Source of the DNA: Micrococcales bacterium 73-13
Lineage (GTDB): Bacteria > Actinomycetota > Actinomycetes > Actinomycetales > Microbacteriaceae
Assembly: GCA_001898855.1 (NCBI GenBank)
Contig: MKVN01000029.1
Coordinates: 1,451-65,450 of the forward strand
Length of the DNA stretch: 64,000 bases
Reading direction: 5' to 3'
Shown here: piece by piece, positions 49,145 to 57,830 of the stretch
Position numbering within the stretch: position 1 is the stretch's first letter
Layout: each line of letters opens with the position of its first letter
Program-made: the position numbers and the translations under genes
The notes under the pieces: model-generated
The model's input: the letters and a program-made list of their open reading frames with translations, nothing else
Told to the model about the DNA's origin: nothing
The model's database searches: none

Positions 49145-49990
49145 CTAGCGTTCACGGTGGATCAGAGCGAGCGCGTGCTCTCGGGCGAGCGGGCGCAGCT
49201 GACTGTCGAGCTCGTCGAAGAGGGTCGCCGCCGACTCCCCCTTCCAGGCGGGAGGCAGCAACGACAGCGGCAGCCCGGGGTCACGGTAGGGGAGACGTCG
49301 CCACTCGGTGAGCATGGGCAGATAGAGCTGGAACGCGCGCTGCGGCGCGAGACCCGATCGTCGCGCTTCGGCCAGCGCCGGCTGGTAGCTGGCGAGGAAA
49401 CTGGTGTAGAGGGCTGCGAGCTCATCCAGGTTCCACCAGGAGCGGACCTCCTCGCTCAGCTCGCGTGCCGTGACGTAGCGGCCGGCGAAGAGGTCGATAT
49501 AGGAGTCCAGGCCACGGCGTTCCAGAGTGTGCTTGGCCTCCGCGGCGATCGTGGCCGGCGCGATCCATACACCGGGGTTGAGCGTGCCGAAGCCGAGCCT
49601 CGTCAGGCTCGTGCGGATCTCATGCCGTTTGTCGCGCTGCGACTCCGGGACGGAGAATGCCGCGAGCAGCCAGCCGTCCTCCAGCGTCGCCCGATTCCGC
49701 TCGAAGATGCGCACATCGCCCTCGGCGAGCACGTCCTGCGTCGCGGGGGCGAGCGCGTAACCGGCAGCGCCCCCTCGCTTCTCGCTGACGAGCACCCCCC
49801 GACGCTTCAGCCGGGAGATCGAGGAGCGCACGGCTTGGTGGTCGGCGCCGAGGTCTCCCATCAGCGCGACGACGGTGGCGATGGACAACCAGTTGCCCTC
49901 GGGCCGGGCGTACAGCGCAAAGACGGAGATGATGAGGGGCGCCATCCGGGAGTCACGCTCCACGCCCCTCCGTGAGGGCGTCGTGGTCAC
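49145..49990 (-). CDS. PaaX-family transcriptional regulator
   Basis: A 281-residue PaaX-type repressor. A winged helix at the N-terminus (LIISVFALYARPEGNWLSIA; VRSSISRLKRRGVLVSEKRGG) is followed by the PaaX core (WLLAAFSVPESQRDKRHEIRTSLTRLGFGTLNPGVWIAP) and C-terminal helices. PaaX represses phenylacetate genes and is released by phenylacetyl-CoA; here an aryl-CoA from the locus's ligase is the likely inducer. TATCGT at 50002-49997 lies 6 nt before the GTG, suggesting leaderless expression. Converges with the amidase gene. Confidence 0.92.
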   Translation of the reverse strand: MTTTPSRRGVERDSRMAPLIISVFALYARPEGNWLSIATVVALMGDLGADHQAVRSSISRLKRRGVLVSEKRGGAAGYALAPATQDVLAEGDVRIFERNRATLEDGWLLAAFSVPESQRDKRHEIRTSLTRLGFGTLNPGVWIAPATIAAEAKHTLERRGLDSYIDLFAGRYVTARELSEEVRSWWNLDELAALYTSFLASYQPALAEARRSGLAPQRAFQLYLPMLTEWRRLPYRDPGLPLSLLPPAWKGESAATLFDELDSQLRPLAREHALALIHRER

Positions 49991-50043
49991 AGCATCACGA
50001 TAGCGCAGCGTGTCCCCCGAAGACGCCCGCCTGGATCACCAGG

Positions 50044-50088
50044 GTTATGAGAAAGAGCCCGTCCGAAGGACGGGCTCTTTCTCATAAC
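50044..50088 (-). terminator. Terminator of tRNA-Pro with UUCG tetraloop
   Basis: A perfect 21-bp stem (50044-50064 with 50068-50088) begins one base past the tRNA. Read on the minus strand the loop is C-UUCG-G, an extra-stable tetraloop, and the arm contains CTCTTTCTC as pyrimidine tract, so it serves the tRNA; the paaX gene starts 53 bases beyond. Confidence 0.9.
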
Positions 50089-50089
50089 G

Positions 50090-50163
<74 letters not shown>

Positions 50164-50218
50164 AAGGACTCAGCGAGTCTACCGGATCGTGGAGGCCGGC
50201 TCGTGCCCTGCCGACCGG

Positions 50219-51184
50219 TCAGCGGCCGCCGACCAGGGTGACGACCACCGCCTCCGGCGGGCAGGCGAAGCGCACCGGCGCGTAGATCGAGGTGCCGACC
50301 CCGGCCGACACCTCCAGCCAGGCCGAGCGGCGGGCGTGCCGCCAGGTGGAGAGGCCCTGGGCCTGCTCCCGGGGGATGTCGCAGTTGGTGACGAGGGCCG
50401 GCAGGCCGGGGACGCGCACCTGGCCGCCGTGCGTGTGGCCGGCGAGGATCAGGTCGGCGCCCTGGGTGGTGAACGCGTCGAGCACCCGCCGGTACGGTGC
50501 GTGGGCGACCGCGACGGTGACGGCGCGCTCCGGCGGCGGCTCCTGCTCCGCCAGCTGCTCGCGCATCTCCTCGACGAGCCCCGGGAGCAGGTCCAGCCGG
50601 TCGCGTCCGATGTGCGGGTCGTCGACGCCGATGAGCTCGAGCCGCGAGCCGCGCAGGTCGATCGCGCGCGCCCGGTTGCCGAGGTCGAGCCAGCCGAGCT
50701 CTCCGGTCAGGTAGCGCTCGAGCGCCGCGGTGTCGAGCCGCTCCGGCGGGCGCCGGTCCCGGCTCGGGCCGAGGAAGTAGGCGAACGGGTTCCGCGCCGA
50801 CGGCGCGACGTAGTCGTTCGAGCCGTGCACGAAGGCGCCGGGCGTGCCCCGCTCGCGGAACGGCGCGAACGCGCGGCGCAGTCCCTCGAGCCCGCGCTCG
50901 TGGCCGAGCAGGTCGCCCGTGGACACGACCAGGTCGGGCTCGGTGATCGAGGCGATCCGCGCCAGCCAGTCCTGCTTCTCCCGCTGCCACGGGGCCATGT
51001 GCAGGTCGCTCAGGTGCAGCACCGTGATCGGCCGGGCGCCCGGGGCGAGCACCGGGACGATCTCCTGGCGCAGCTGGAAGCGGTTCCGCTCGATGAGCGC
51101 GCCCCAGGCCAGCGCCGCGGCGCCGGCCGCCGCGACCACGCCGAGCGCGGTGCCGACCGCGCCGACGCTCCGCCTTCCGATCAC
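50219..51184 (-). CDS. Membrane-anchored calcineurin-like metallophosphoesterase
   Basis: A 321-residue phosphoesterase with an N-terminal membrane helix (about 9-29). Metal ligands are in HLSDLHM, VSTGDLLG, VHGSNDY (GNHD-like), AHAP and AGHTHGGQV. It probably acts outside or at the membrane on envelope-derived phosphates. GTG 51184 overlaps the stop of the PBP gene by 4 nt. The pair metallophosphoesterase-class A PBP is conserved in actinobacteria (Rv3683-ponA2 in mycobacteria). Confidence 0.92.
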   Translation of the reverse strand: MIGRRSVGAVGTALGVVAAAGAAALAWGALIERNRFQLRQEIVPVLAPGARPITVLHLSDLHMAPWQREKQDWLARIASITEPDLVVSTGDLLGHERGLEGLRRAFAPFRERGTPGAFVHGSNDYVAPSARNPFAYFLGPSRDRRPPERLDTAALERYLTGELGWLDLGNRARAIDLRGSRLELIGVDDPHIGRDRLDLLPGLVEEMREQLAEQEPPPERAVTVAVAHAPYRRVLDAFTTQGADLILAGHTHGGQVRVPGLPALVTNCDIPREQAQGLSTWRHARRSAWLEVSAGVGTSIYAPVRFACPPEAVVVTLVGGR

Positions 51185-53829
51185 GTGGGCGGCGGCGTCG
51201 GGACGCACTGGCTCGGGTTCGAGCTGCTCAGCGTGACGGTCAGGGTGACCTTGGTGGTGTGCGTCACCTGGAGGCTCGCCCCGGCCGGTGTCATGGCGTT
51301 CACCGGCAGGCCGCTCACCGTCGGGTCGGTCGGCGTGTAGGACGCCGGCGCGCCCGGCGCGGGCTGGTACCCCGAGGGGCAGACGCCGACGACGGAGACC
51401 AGCGGGAAGTCCGCGGTGACGAGCGTGTTGTTCGCCGCGCTGACAGGGCTGCCAGTGACGTCGGGGAGGACGGTCATGTTCTGCAGGCTCTTGGAGAGCG
51501 TGATCGTCGAGCCCGCGCCGACGCCCTCGCCGGCCGCCGGGTTCTGGGCGGCGATCGTGCCCTTCGGCTGGTCGGAGTTCGCGTCGCCGCCGTCCTCGAC
51601 CACGAAGCCGACGTCCTCGAGCACCTTCTTCGCCTGCTCGAAGGTCAGGCCGAGGTTCGACACGTTCGGGACGACGACCTTGCCGCCGGTCTCGTACTTG
51701 CCGCTCGGGGCGGGGAACGCCCCGCCGCCGAAGCGCGCGTTGAGGAAGCCCATCAGCTCGCGCGTGATGTCGTGCCGGACGAGCCGGATGGCCGAGGGGA
51801 TGCCGTCGACCCAGAAGCCGTACATGCTGAAGTGGCCGGTGATGTTGCCGGTCCAGACGATCGTCGCGTTCGTCGTCGTCGAGGAGGCGACCCAGGTCTG
51901 CTCCGACTCGCCGCTGGTGCCCGTCTTCGAGAGCATCGGGACGCCGTCGCCCGGGTCGGAGAGCTGGCCGGTGCCGTTCGCGGTGTTCCCGACGAGCACG
52001 TCCGCGACCGTCGCCGCGATGTCCGGGTCGACGGTCTGGGAGCACTTCGGGCTCTGGCCCGGCTGCATCACGCCGTCGGTGCCCGCCCAGGCGTCGATGA
52101 TGATCGGCACGCAGGTGCGGCCGCCGCCGGCGATCGTCGCGTAGGCCGTGGCCAGCGACAGCGGCGCGATCTCGTTCGTCCCGATGACGCTCGTCGGGTT
52201 CGTCTGCAGCGGGGTCCCGTCGGCCCGCTGGCTGGCCATCATCTTGCCGGCCAGCTCGTTGATGTCGCAGAGGTCGAGCTTCGTCGCCATCCGCAGGAAG
52301 ACGCCGTTGATGGAGCCCCAGGTGCCGGAGCGGACCGTGTAGTTCCCCGACTCGTGCGCGTCGTTGACGACCTTGGTGTCGACGCCGGCGCCGTTGCAGC
52401 GGTCGTGCCACGCGCTCGCGGGGATCATCCCCTCGCCGCCGTTGATCACCTCGTTGACGCCGTGGCCGGTGACGAGCCACTGCGTCAGCGTGAAGAGCTT
52501 GTAGGTCGAGCCGGCCGGGAACCCGGTGGAGGTGCCGTAGTCCTTGTTCGTGTTGAAGTTGACGGCGGTGGACGTGAGGGCGTCGTCCGGCTGGTAGGCG
52601 TCGTCGAAGACCTTGTTCTGCACCATCAGGCGGACGCGCCCGGTGTCCGGCTCGACGGTGACCGCCGAGGCGCCGAAGTCGAAGTCGGTGATCCAGTTCG
52701 GCGCCCAGGACCACACGATGTTCTGGGCGGTGACCTGCGACGGGTAGTCCATCGTGGTGTAGAGCGTGTAGCCGCCGCGGCGCCAGTTCTCCTGGCGCTC
52801 GGCGACGGTGTTGCCGAGGAACTCGAAGTCCTTGACCGACTTGACCACGTAGTCGCAGAACCAGCGCACCTCGGCCTGCGCCGTCCGGCAGCCCTGCTGC
52901 GGCACGACGCCGTTCGCGACGAACTCCGGGGTGACCTCGACGGCCATCGCCTCGTCGTACTGGGCCTGGGTGATGTAGCCCTCCTGGAGCATCGCGCTCA
53001 GCACGTAGTCGCGGCGCGCCTGGTTCGCCTCGAGCCGCTCGGCCGTGCCCTCGGGGTCGTCCGCGTCGACGTAGAGATTGCGCAGCTCGGGGTACTGCAC
53101 GATCGCGATCAGCGAGGCCGCCTGCGCGAGGTCGAGCTGCGAGGCGTGCACGCCGAAGTAGCGCTGCGCGGCCGCCTCGATGCCGTAGGTCTGGGCGCCG
53201 AAGTACGCGATGTTCAGGTAGGCGGTGAGGATCTCCTTCTTCGTGTACCGCTTCTCGAGGGCGATCGCGATCTTCATCTCCTTGAGCTTGCGATCGAAGG
53301 TGGTCGCGGTCGCCTCGTTGTAGGCGGCGGTTCGCTCCTCGTCGGTCGGCATCTCGTAGGCCTGCTGCACGAAGGTCTGCTTCACGAGCTGCATGGTCAG
53401 CGTCGAGGCGCCGGACTCGATGCCGCCGGAGGTGACGTTGCCGATCATGGCGCGGATCACGCCGGGCAGGTCGACGCCGCCGTGCTCGTAGAACCGGCGG
53501 TCCTCCGCCGCGATGAGCGCGTCGACGACATTGGTGGAGATCTGGTCGTAGGCGACCTGCTCGCGGTTCTGGTCGAAGATCGTGGCGACCTGGACCCACT
53601 CGCCGTTGTCGCCGTGCGCCATGATGACGTTGCGCTCGGGGAGGGCGTCGAGCTCGAAGTAGTCGGGGATCGAATCGAAGACGCCGATCGCGCTGGAGGC
53701 CGCGACGCCGGTCAGCGCGACGGCGGGCGCGACGGTGATCGTGAGCAGGACGCCGGCGGCCGCGCTGAATCCGACCAGCCCGAGTACCCCGGCGACCCAG
53801 TTCCGGCGCGGAGCGTCCTGAGCGGCCAT
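51181..53829 (-). CDS. Class A penicillin-binding protein with PASTA domain
   Basis: An 882-residue bifunctional peptidoglycan synthase. Short cytoplasmic tail and one membrane helix (about 12-42); glycosyltransferase domain with EDRRFYEHGGVD (catalytic Glu109) and ASTLTMQLVKQ; transpeptidase domain with Ser441-Thr-Tyr-Lys, SIN near 506 and KTGTS near 635. PASTA follows (VVVPNVSNLGLTFEQAKKVLEDVGF, here given in part as NVSNLGLTFEQAKKVL) plus a second, weaker PASTA-like stretch and a Pro-rich end. This is the PonA2-type architecture. Divergent from the DUF4177 gene across 53 bases. Confidence 0.95.
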   Translation of the reverse strand: MAAQDAPRRNWVAGVLGLVGFSAAAGVLLTITVAPAVALTGVAASSAIGVFDSIPDYFELDALPERNVIMAHGDNGEWVQVATIFDQNREQVAYDQISTNVVDALIAAEDRRFYEHGGVDLPGVIRAMIGNVTSGGIESGASTLTMQLVKQTFVQQAYEMPTDEERTAAYNEATATTFDRKLKEMKIAIALEKRYTKKEILTAYLNIAYFGAQTYGIEAAAQRYFGVHASQLDLAQAASLIAIVQYPELRNLYVDADDPEGTAERLEANQARRDYVLSAMLQEGYITQAQYDEAMAVEVTPEFVANGVVPQQGCRTAQAEVRWFCDYVVKSVKDFEFLGNTVAERQENWRRGGYTLYTTMDYPSQVTAQNIVWSWAPNWITDFDFGASAVTVEPDTGRVRLMVQNKVFDDAYQPDDALTSTAVNFNTNKDYGTSTGFPAGSTYKLFTLTQWLVTGHGVNEVINGGEGMIPASAWHDRCNGAGVDTKVVNDAHESGNYTVRSGTWGSINGVFLRMATKLDLCDINELAGKMMASQRADGTPLQTNPTSVIGTNEIAPLSLATAYATIAGGGRTCVPIIIDAWAGTDGVMQPGQSPKCSQTVDPDIAATVADVLVGNTANGTGQLSDPGDGVPMLSKTGTSGESEQTWVASSTTTNATIVWTGNITGHFSMYGFWVDGIPSAIRLVRHDITRELMGFLNARFGGGAFPAPSGKYETGGKVVVPNVSNLGLTFEQAKKVLEDVGFVVEDGGDANSDQPKGTIAAQNPAAGEGVGAGSTITLSKSLQNMTVLPDVTGSPVSAANNTLVTADFPLVSVVGVCPSGYQPAPGAPASYTPTDPTVSGLPVNAMTPAGASLQVTHTTKVTLTVTLSSSNPSQCVPTPPPT

Positions 53830-53882
53830 AGAATCCAGGGTACGGGATGCGCTGACGCGCCTAGCTGAACGGACGCCGCGAG

Positions 53883-54053
53883 ATGACTGCCTGGGAGTAC
53901 ACGGTCACGCCGCTCCTGCTCCACCAGGAGGCCAGGATCCTCGACAACTGGGGCGCCGACGGCTGGGAGCTCGTGACGGTCCAGCAGGGCCCGCAGGGCG
54001 GCCTGATCGCGTTCCTCAAGCGACCCGCGGCGTCCGCGTCGCCGAACCAGTAA
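53883..54053 (+). CDS. DUF4177-type small protein
   Basis: A 56-residue protein: WEYTVTPLLLHQEARILDNWGADGWELVTV with an ending FLKRP. This is the DUF4177 pattern (a short alpha/beta fold of unknown function). In many actinobacteria it sits between the class A PBP gene and ridA, as here; the gap to ridA is 8 nt. It is short enough to be missed by gene callers. Confidence 0.88.
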   Translation: MTAWEYTVTPLLLHQEARILDNWGADGWELVTVQQGPQGGLIAFLKRPAASASPNQ

Positions 54054-54061
54054 GGACTCAC

Positions 54062-54523
54062 ATGGGTGCCATCGCCGACCGTATCGCCGAGCTCGGGCTC
54101 GAGCTCCCGCCCGTCGCCGCGCCGGCGGGCGCCTACGTCCCGGCGCTCGTGACCGGCAGCCTGGTCTACACCTCGGGCCAGCTCCCGGTCGTCGACGGCG
54201 CGCTGCTGGCGACCGGCAAGGTCGGCGCGGAGGTCGCGCCCGAGGACGCGGCCGGCTGCGCGCGCACCGCGGTCCTCAACGCGCTCGCGGCGGCGGGCGC
54301 CGCGATCGGCTCGCTCGACCGCGTCACGCGGGTGGTCAAGGTCGTCGTCTTCATCGCCTCCGCCCCGGACTTCACCGCGCAGGCGACCGTCGCGAACGGC
54401 GCGTCGGGCGTCCTGCTCGAGGTCTTCGGCGAGGCCGGCCGGCACGCGCGCTCCTCCGTCGGGGTCGCGGTGCTCCCGCTCGATGCGCCGGTGGAGGTCG
54501 AGCTGGTCCTCGAGTTCGCGTGA
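54062..54523 (+). CDS. RidA-family protein (housekeeping copy)
   Basis: A 153-residue RidA-like protein of the longer Rv3678c type. LVTGSLVYTSGQLPVVDGALLATGKVG and VVKVVVFIASAPDFTAQ are family blocks; GRHARSSVGVAVLPLDAPVEVELVLEF ends the protein with the conserved Arg. It probably removes reactive enamines from amino-acid metabolism. ATG follows the DUF4177 stop by 8 nt; its TGA overlaps the Mur ligase GTG by 4 nt. Confidence 0.9.
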   Translation: MGAIADRIAELGLELPPVAAPAGAYVPALVTGSLVYTSGQLPVVDGALLATGKVGAEVAPEDAAGCARTAVLNALAAAGAAIGSLDRVTRVVKVVVFIASAPDFTAQATVANGASGVLLEVFGEAGRHARSSVGVAVLPLDAPVEVELVLEFA

Positions 54524-55950
54524 GCCGAGGCAGGCTGCGACAGGACAGCCGGCTCGTCGAGCCCGGCGACGTGTTCGTCGCGCTCGACGGCGTCGTGCCC
54601 GCTCGCGGCGAGTGGGTCGCCGACGCCCTCGCGCGCGGCGCCGTCGAGGCCTGGGTGGACGCGGGGCTCGCCGGGGTGCCGGACGACGCCAGGGTGCGCG
54701 CGTTCTCGCCGCTCGTCGACGCGGTCGGCGAGCTCGCATCCCACTGGTACGGCCGGCCGTCGGAGGCGCTCACCGTCTTCGGCGCGACCGGGACCAACGG
54801 GAAGACCTCGACGGTGCAGCTGCTCGCCCAGGCCTGGGCCGCGCTCGGCCGGCGGGCCGCGACGGTCGGCACGCTCGGGGCCGCGATGCACGGCGACCCG
54901 CTGACGCTGAACGGGTACACCACGCCGCCGGTCACGCGGCTGCACGAGCTGCTCGCGGACTTCCGCGACCGCAGCGCGACGCACGTCGCGATCGAGGTGT
55001 CCTCGCACGCACTGGAGGAGCGCCGGGTCGACGGCGTGGCGTTCGACGCGGTGCACTTCTCGAACCTCACCCGCGACCACCTCGACTACCACGGCTCGAT
55101 GGAGCACTACGCCGCCCAGAAGGCCAAGATCTACCGGCTCCGCGGCGAGCCCGAGGCGGTCGCGATCGGGAACCTCGACGACCCGTTCGTACGCGCGACC
55201 TGGGAGGGGCTGCCCGCGGGACGGGAGCGGGTCGGGCTGACCTCGGCCGGCGCGCCGGGTGCGACGATCCGGGCCGAGCGTCTGCGGTACGAGCGGGACG
55301 CCACGCGATTCGAGCTGGTGACCCCCGAGGGCGCGGTCGAGGTCGCCACCGGGCTGATCGGCCGGTTCAACGTCGACAACCTGCTCGCCGTCGTCGCGGA
55401 GCTGCGGCGCGAGGGCGTCCCGCTGGCCGAGATCGCCGCGATCGTGCCGCTGCTGCTGCCGCCGAACGGCCGCATGTGGCGGATCCAGCCGGACCCGGCG
55501 CTGCCGCTGGTCGTCGTGGACGCGGGCCACACGCCGGACGCGATGCGTCAGGCGCTCACGGCGATCGGCGAGGTCGGCTACGACCGGGTGATCTCCGTGT
55601 TCGGCGCGACCGGCTCGCGGGACGCGGGCAAGCGGCCGGAGATGGCGCGGGCGGTCGAGGCGCTGTCGGACGTCGTGATCGTCACCGACGACGACGTGCA
55701 CGACGAGGACGGCGACGAGATCGTCGCCCAGCTGCTCGCGGCGATGGCGCGCCCGGACGCCCCGACCGTGATCCGTGACCGGGGCGGCGCCGTCGAGCAC
55801 GCGATCCGGCTCGCCGCGCCGGGGGACGTCGTCATGCTGCTCGGCAAGGGGCACGAGCCGATGCAGATCGTCGCGGACCACGTCGAGGTCCCGTACTCGG
55901 ACATCGAGACCGCCGAGCGGGTGCTCGCGACGATCATCGCCGAGCGATGA
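54520..55950 (+). CDS. MurE-like Mur ligase with altered substrate motif
   Basis: A 476-residue Mur ligase. The N-terminal UDP-MurNAc domain (VEPGDVFVALDG) is followed by the ATP site FGATGTNGKTSTVQLL, NLTRDHLDYHGSMEHYAAQKAKIY with the carbamylated Lys, and the C-terminal domain from GRFNVDNLLAVVAEL. The canonical DNPR/DNPx motif that reads the third amino acid is replaced by TDDDVHDEDGDEI, and DYAHTPD is DAGHTPD. Thus it may add an unusual residue or be a non-mur paralogue. Translationally coupled to ridA, far from a dcw cluster as far as can be seen. Confidence 0.85.
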   Translation: MSRGRLRQDSRLVEPGDVFVALDGVVPARGEWVADALARGAVEAWVDAGLAGVPDDARVRAFSPLVDAVGELASHWYGRPSEALTVFGATGTNGKTSTVQLLAQAWAALGRRAATVGTLGAAMHGDPLTLNGYTTPPVTRLHELLADFRDRSATHVAIEVSSHALEERRVDGVAFDAVHFSNLTRDHLDYHGSMEHYAAQKAKIYRLRGEPEAVAIGNLDDPFVRATWEGLPAGRERVGLTSAGAPGATIRAERLRYERDATRFELVTPEGAVEVATGLIGRFNVDNLLAVVAELRREGVPLAEIAAIVPLLLPPNGRMWRIQPDPALPLVVVDAGHTPDAMRQALTAIGEVGYDRVISVFGATGSRDAGKRPEMARAVEALSDVVIVTDDDVHDEDGDEIVAQLLAAMARPDAPTVIRDRGGAVEHAIRLAAPGDVVMLLGKGHEPMQIVADHVEVPYSDIETAERVLATIIAER

Positions 55951-56152
55951 GGGCCGTCGGTCCTCGGGCGGGGGAAGGCGCCGGAGGAGATCTCCGGGTC
56001 GATCTCGTCCTGACTGGTGACGTGCGTGCGCCGGCGTCGGCGCCGTCGATGATCGATCGGCCGCGACTCGGGAGGGGACCGGAGTGCCCATGGATCCGCC
56101 GCCGCCCGCCCCCGGGGCCGGCGGGTCGCGCCGGGGGAGGGCGTGAGGTGCG

Positions 56153-57715
56153 GTGCCCACCGGATCGCATGACGCGCCCACCCCGCTCGAGCTGCAGGTG
56201 GTGCTCGGCGCGATGAGCATGATCGGGGCGGGGGCCGCCGAGGAGGCCGACTCGGACCATGCGCTGATCGCCGCTGCGCGGGCCGGCAGCGCGGCGGCGG
56301 CCGGGACCGTCATCTCCCGGTACGCCCCGTACCTCCTCGCCCGCGCCCGGTCGATCGCGAGCGGCACGCGCCTGGATCCGGAGGACCTGCTCTCGGCGGC
56401 GATCGTCCGGCTGCTCGAGCTCTGGCGCGCCGGTGAGGGTCCCGACGGGGGCGTCGCAGCCTATGTCGTCCGCGCGATGACCAACTCGGCGATCGATGCC
56501 TCGCGCTCGCCCCGATCGCGCGTGCTCTCGCTCGAGGCCGCGATCGACGCCTCGCCCGCGGAGGAGCTGGCGCTCGCCCGCGAGGACTCGAACGTGCGCC
56601 GGATCGACCTGTACCAGGAGTTCCGGATCATCCGGTTGGCGCTCGCGACGCTCGACCAGGACCATCAGGCAGTCCTGACCGAGATCGTCATCCACGGCCG
56701 CAAGCCCGGCGACGTGGCGGCGGAGCTGGGTCGCAGCCCGGCCGCGGTCTCCCGCGAGCTCTATCGCGCGAAGCAGGGCCTGCGCCGGGCCGTGCTCGTG
56801 CAGCTGCTCGACGAGGGCGACGCCGAGTGCCGGGCGAACGCCCCGTCGATCCCGCTCGCGGTCCAGCTCGACCCCGGCGATCACCGGGCGGACGACCGCG
56901 GCATGCGGCACGTGCTCGAATGCGAGGCCTGTCGCCGGAACTGGCGGCGGTTCGCCGGGCTCGTCGGCGGGCTCGGTCTGCTGCCGGCGGCCGTGCTGGC
57001 CCAGGCGGTCGGGACCCCTTCGGCCGCATCGGCATCCACCGGCGGCGACGCGCCGTCGTCGCGCCCGGATTCCGAGCCGTCGAGCGCGCCGATCGCGAGC
57101 GCGCCGGCTTCGGGGACGTCGGCTGCGGGAGCGCCGGCCGCGGGCGCGCCAGTCGGCCCCGCACCGCCGGCCGCGGGCACGCCGTCGGCCATCGGGCCAT
57201 CGGGCCGGTCCGCCGCGCCCGCCGTCGGGGCGGGCCGAGTCGCCGCGCGGCTCGCGAGCCGCCGGGTGCTGGTCGCCGGTGCCGTGGCGCTCGCGGCCGC
57301 CGCGGTCGTCGGCGCGGCGGCGCTGCTCGTCCCCGCGCACGAGCAGCCCGGGTTCGCGGCCGGCGGGCAGGTCCCGGTCGTCCTCGCGCCGGAGGCGGAC
57401 TTCACCGCGTCCGTCGCGCCGGGGTCGATCGATCTCGCCTTCGACGTCCCGGGGGAGGACTGGTGGCGCTTCGAGTCGGTCGGCCTCGTCCTGCCGGAGG
57501 GCGTGCGGCTGGTCGCGGTCCCGGCGGGCTGGACCTGCGACGGAGGCGGTCCGTGGACCTGTGCCGTCGCCGAGGATCGGCCCACGGGCGGTCGGCTGCG
57601 GCTCGCGGCGGCGGACGGCTCGACGCTCGACGGACGCCCGTTCGGCCTCGGCATCCGGGCGATCACGGACGGCGGCGTCCGGGTCGACGCGAGCGCGGAG
57701 GGGTACCTGCGATGA
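56153..57715 (+). CDS. Sigma factor fused to a zinc-finger anti-sigma and transmembrane/extracellular domain
   Basis: A 520-residue fusion. Residues about 30-220 form an ECF-like sigma factor: region 2 around DPEDLLSAAIVRLLELW and VVRAMTNSAIDASRSPRSR, region 4 around LATLDQDHQAVLTEIVIHG and AAELGRSPAAVSRELYRAK. A zinc anti-sigma motif His253-x3-Cys257-x2-Cys260 (HVLECEAC) follows, then an Ala/Pro/Ser linker (about 285-365), a membrane helix (about 372-395) and a C-terminal extracellular beta domain with a cysteine pair (WTCDGGGPWTC). Sigma release would need proteolysis. GTG start with GAGGTG close by; 115 bases separate it from the LAFTG gene. Confidence 0.88.
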   Translation: MPTGSHDAPTPLELQVVLGAMSMIGAGAAEEADSDHALIAAARAGSAAAAGTVISRYAPYLLARARSIASGTRLDPEDLLSAAIVRLLELWRAGEGPDGGVAAYVVRAMTNSAIDASRSPRSRVLSLEAAIDASPAEELALAREDSNVRRIDLYQEFRIIRLALATLDQDHQAVLTEIVIHGRKPGDVAAELGRSPAAVSRELYRAKQGLRRAVLVQLLDEGDAECRANAPSIPLAVQLDPGDHRADDRGMRHVLECEACRRNWRRFAGLVGGLGLLPAAVLAQAVGTPSAASASTGGDAPSSRPDSEPSSAPIASAPASGTSAAGAPAAGAPVGPAPPAAGTPSAIGPSGRSAAPAVGAGRVAARLASRRVLVAGAVALAAAAVVGAAALLVPAHEQPGFAAGGQVPVVLAPEADFTASVAPGSIDLAFDVPGEDWWRFESVGLVLPEGVRLVAVPAGWTCDGGGPWTCAVAEDRPTGGRLRLAAADGSTLDGRPFGLGIRAITDGGVRVDASAEGYLR

Positions 57716-57830
57716 GCCGCGGGGGCCGGCCCGAGTCGTGAGCCGGAGATTCGCGCACCTGCCTCGTTCCTTGTGGATGGAGTCGTGCTGCGGCACGCCC
57801 CGGATCGTCCGCAGAGGGGAGCCCATCGGC

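Noticed and set aside
50219-53599. A single minus-strand open frame of more than 1100 codons
   Set aside because: Only its last 321 codons (metallophosphoesterase) make sense; the rest is a low-complexity Arg/Gly/Ala shadow of the PBP gene in another frame, as expected at this GC content.
51259-53868. Long plus-strand open frame opposite the PBP gene
   Set aside because: Composition is Arg/Asp/Val-rich with no domain, no ribosome site and full overlap with a well-supported gene.
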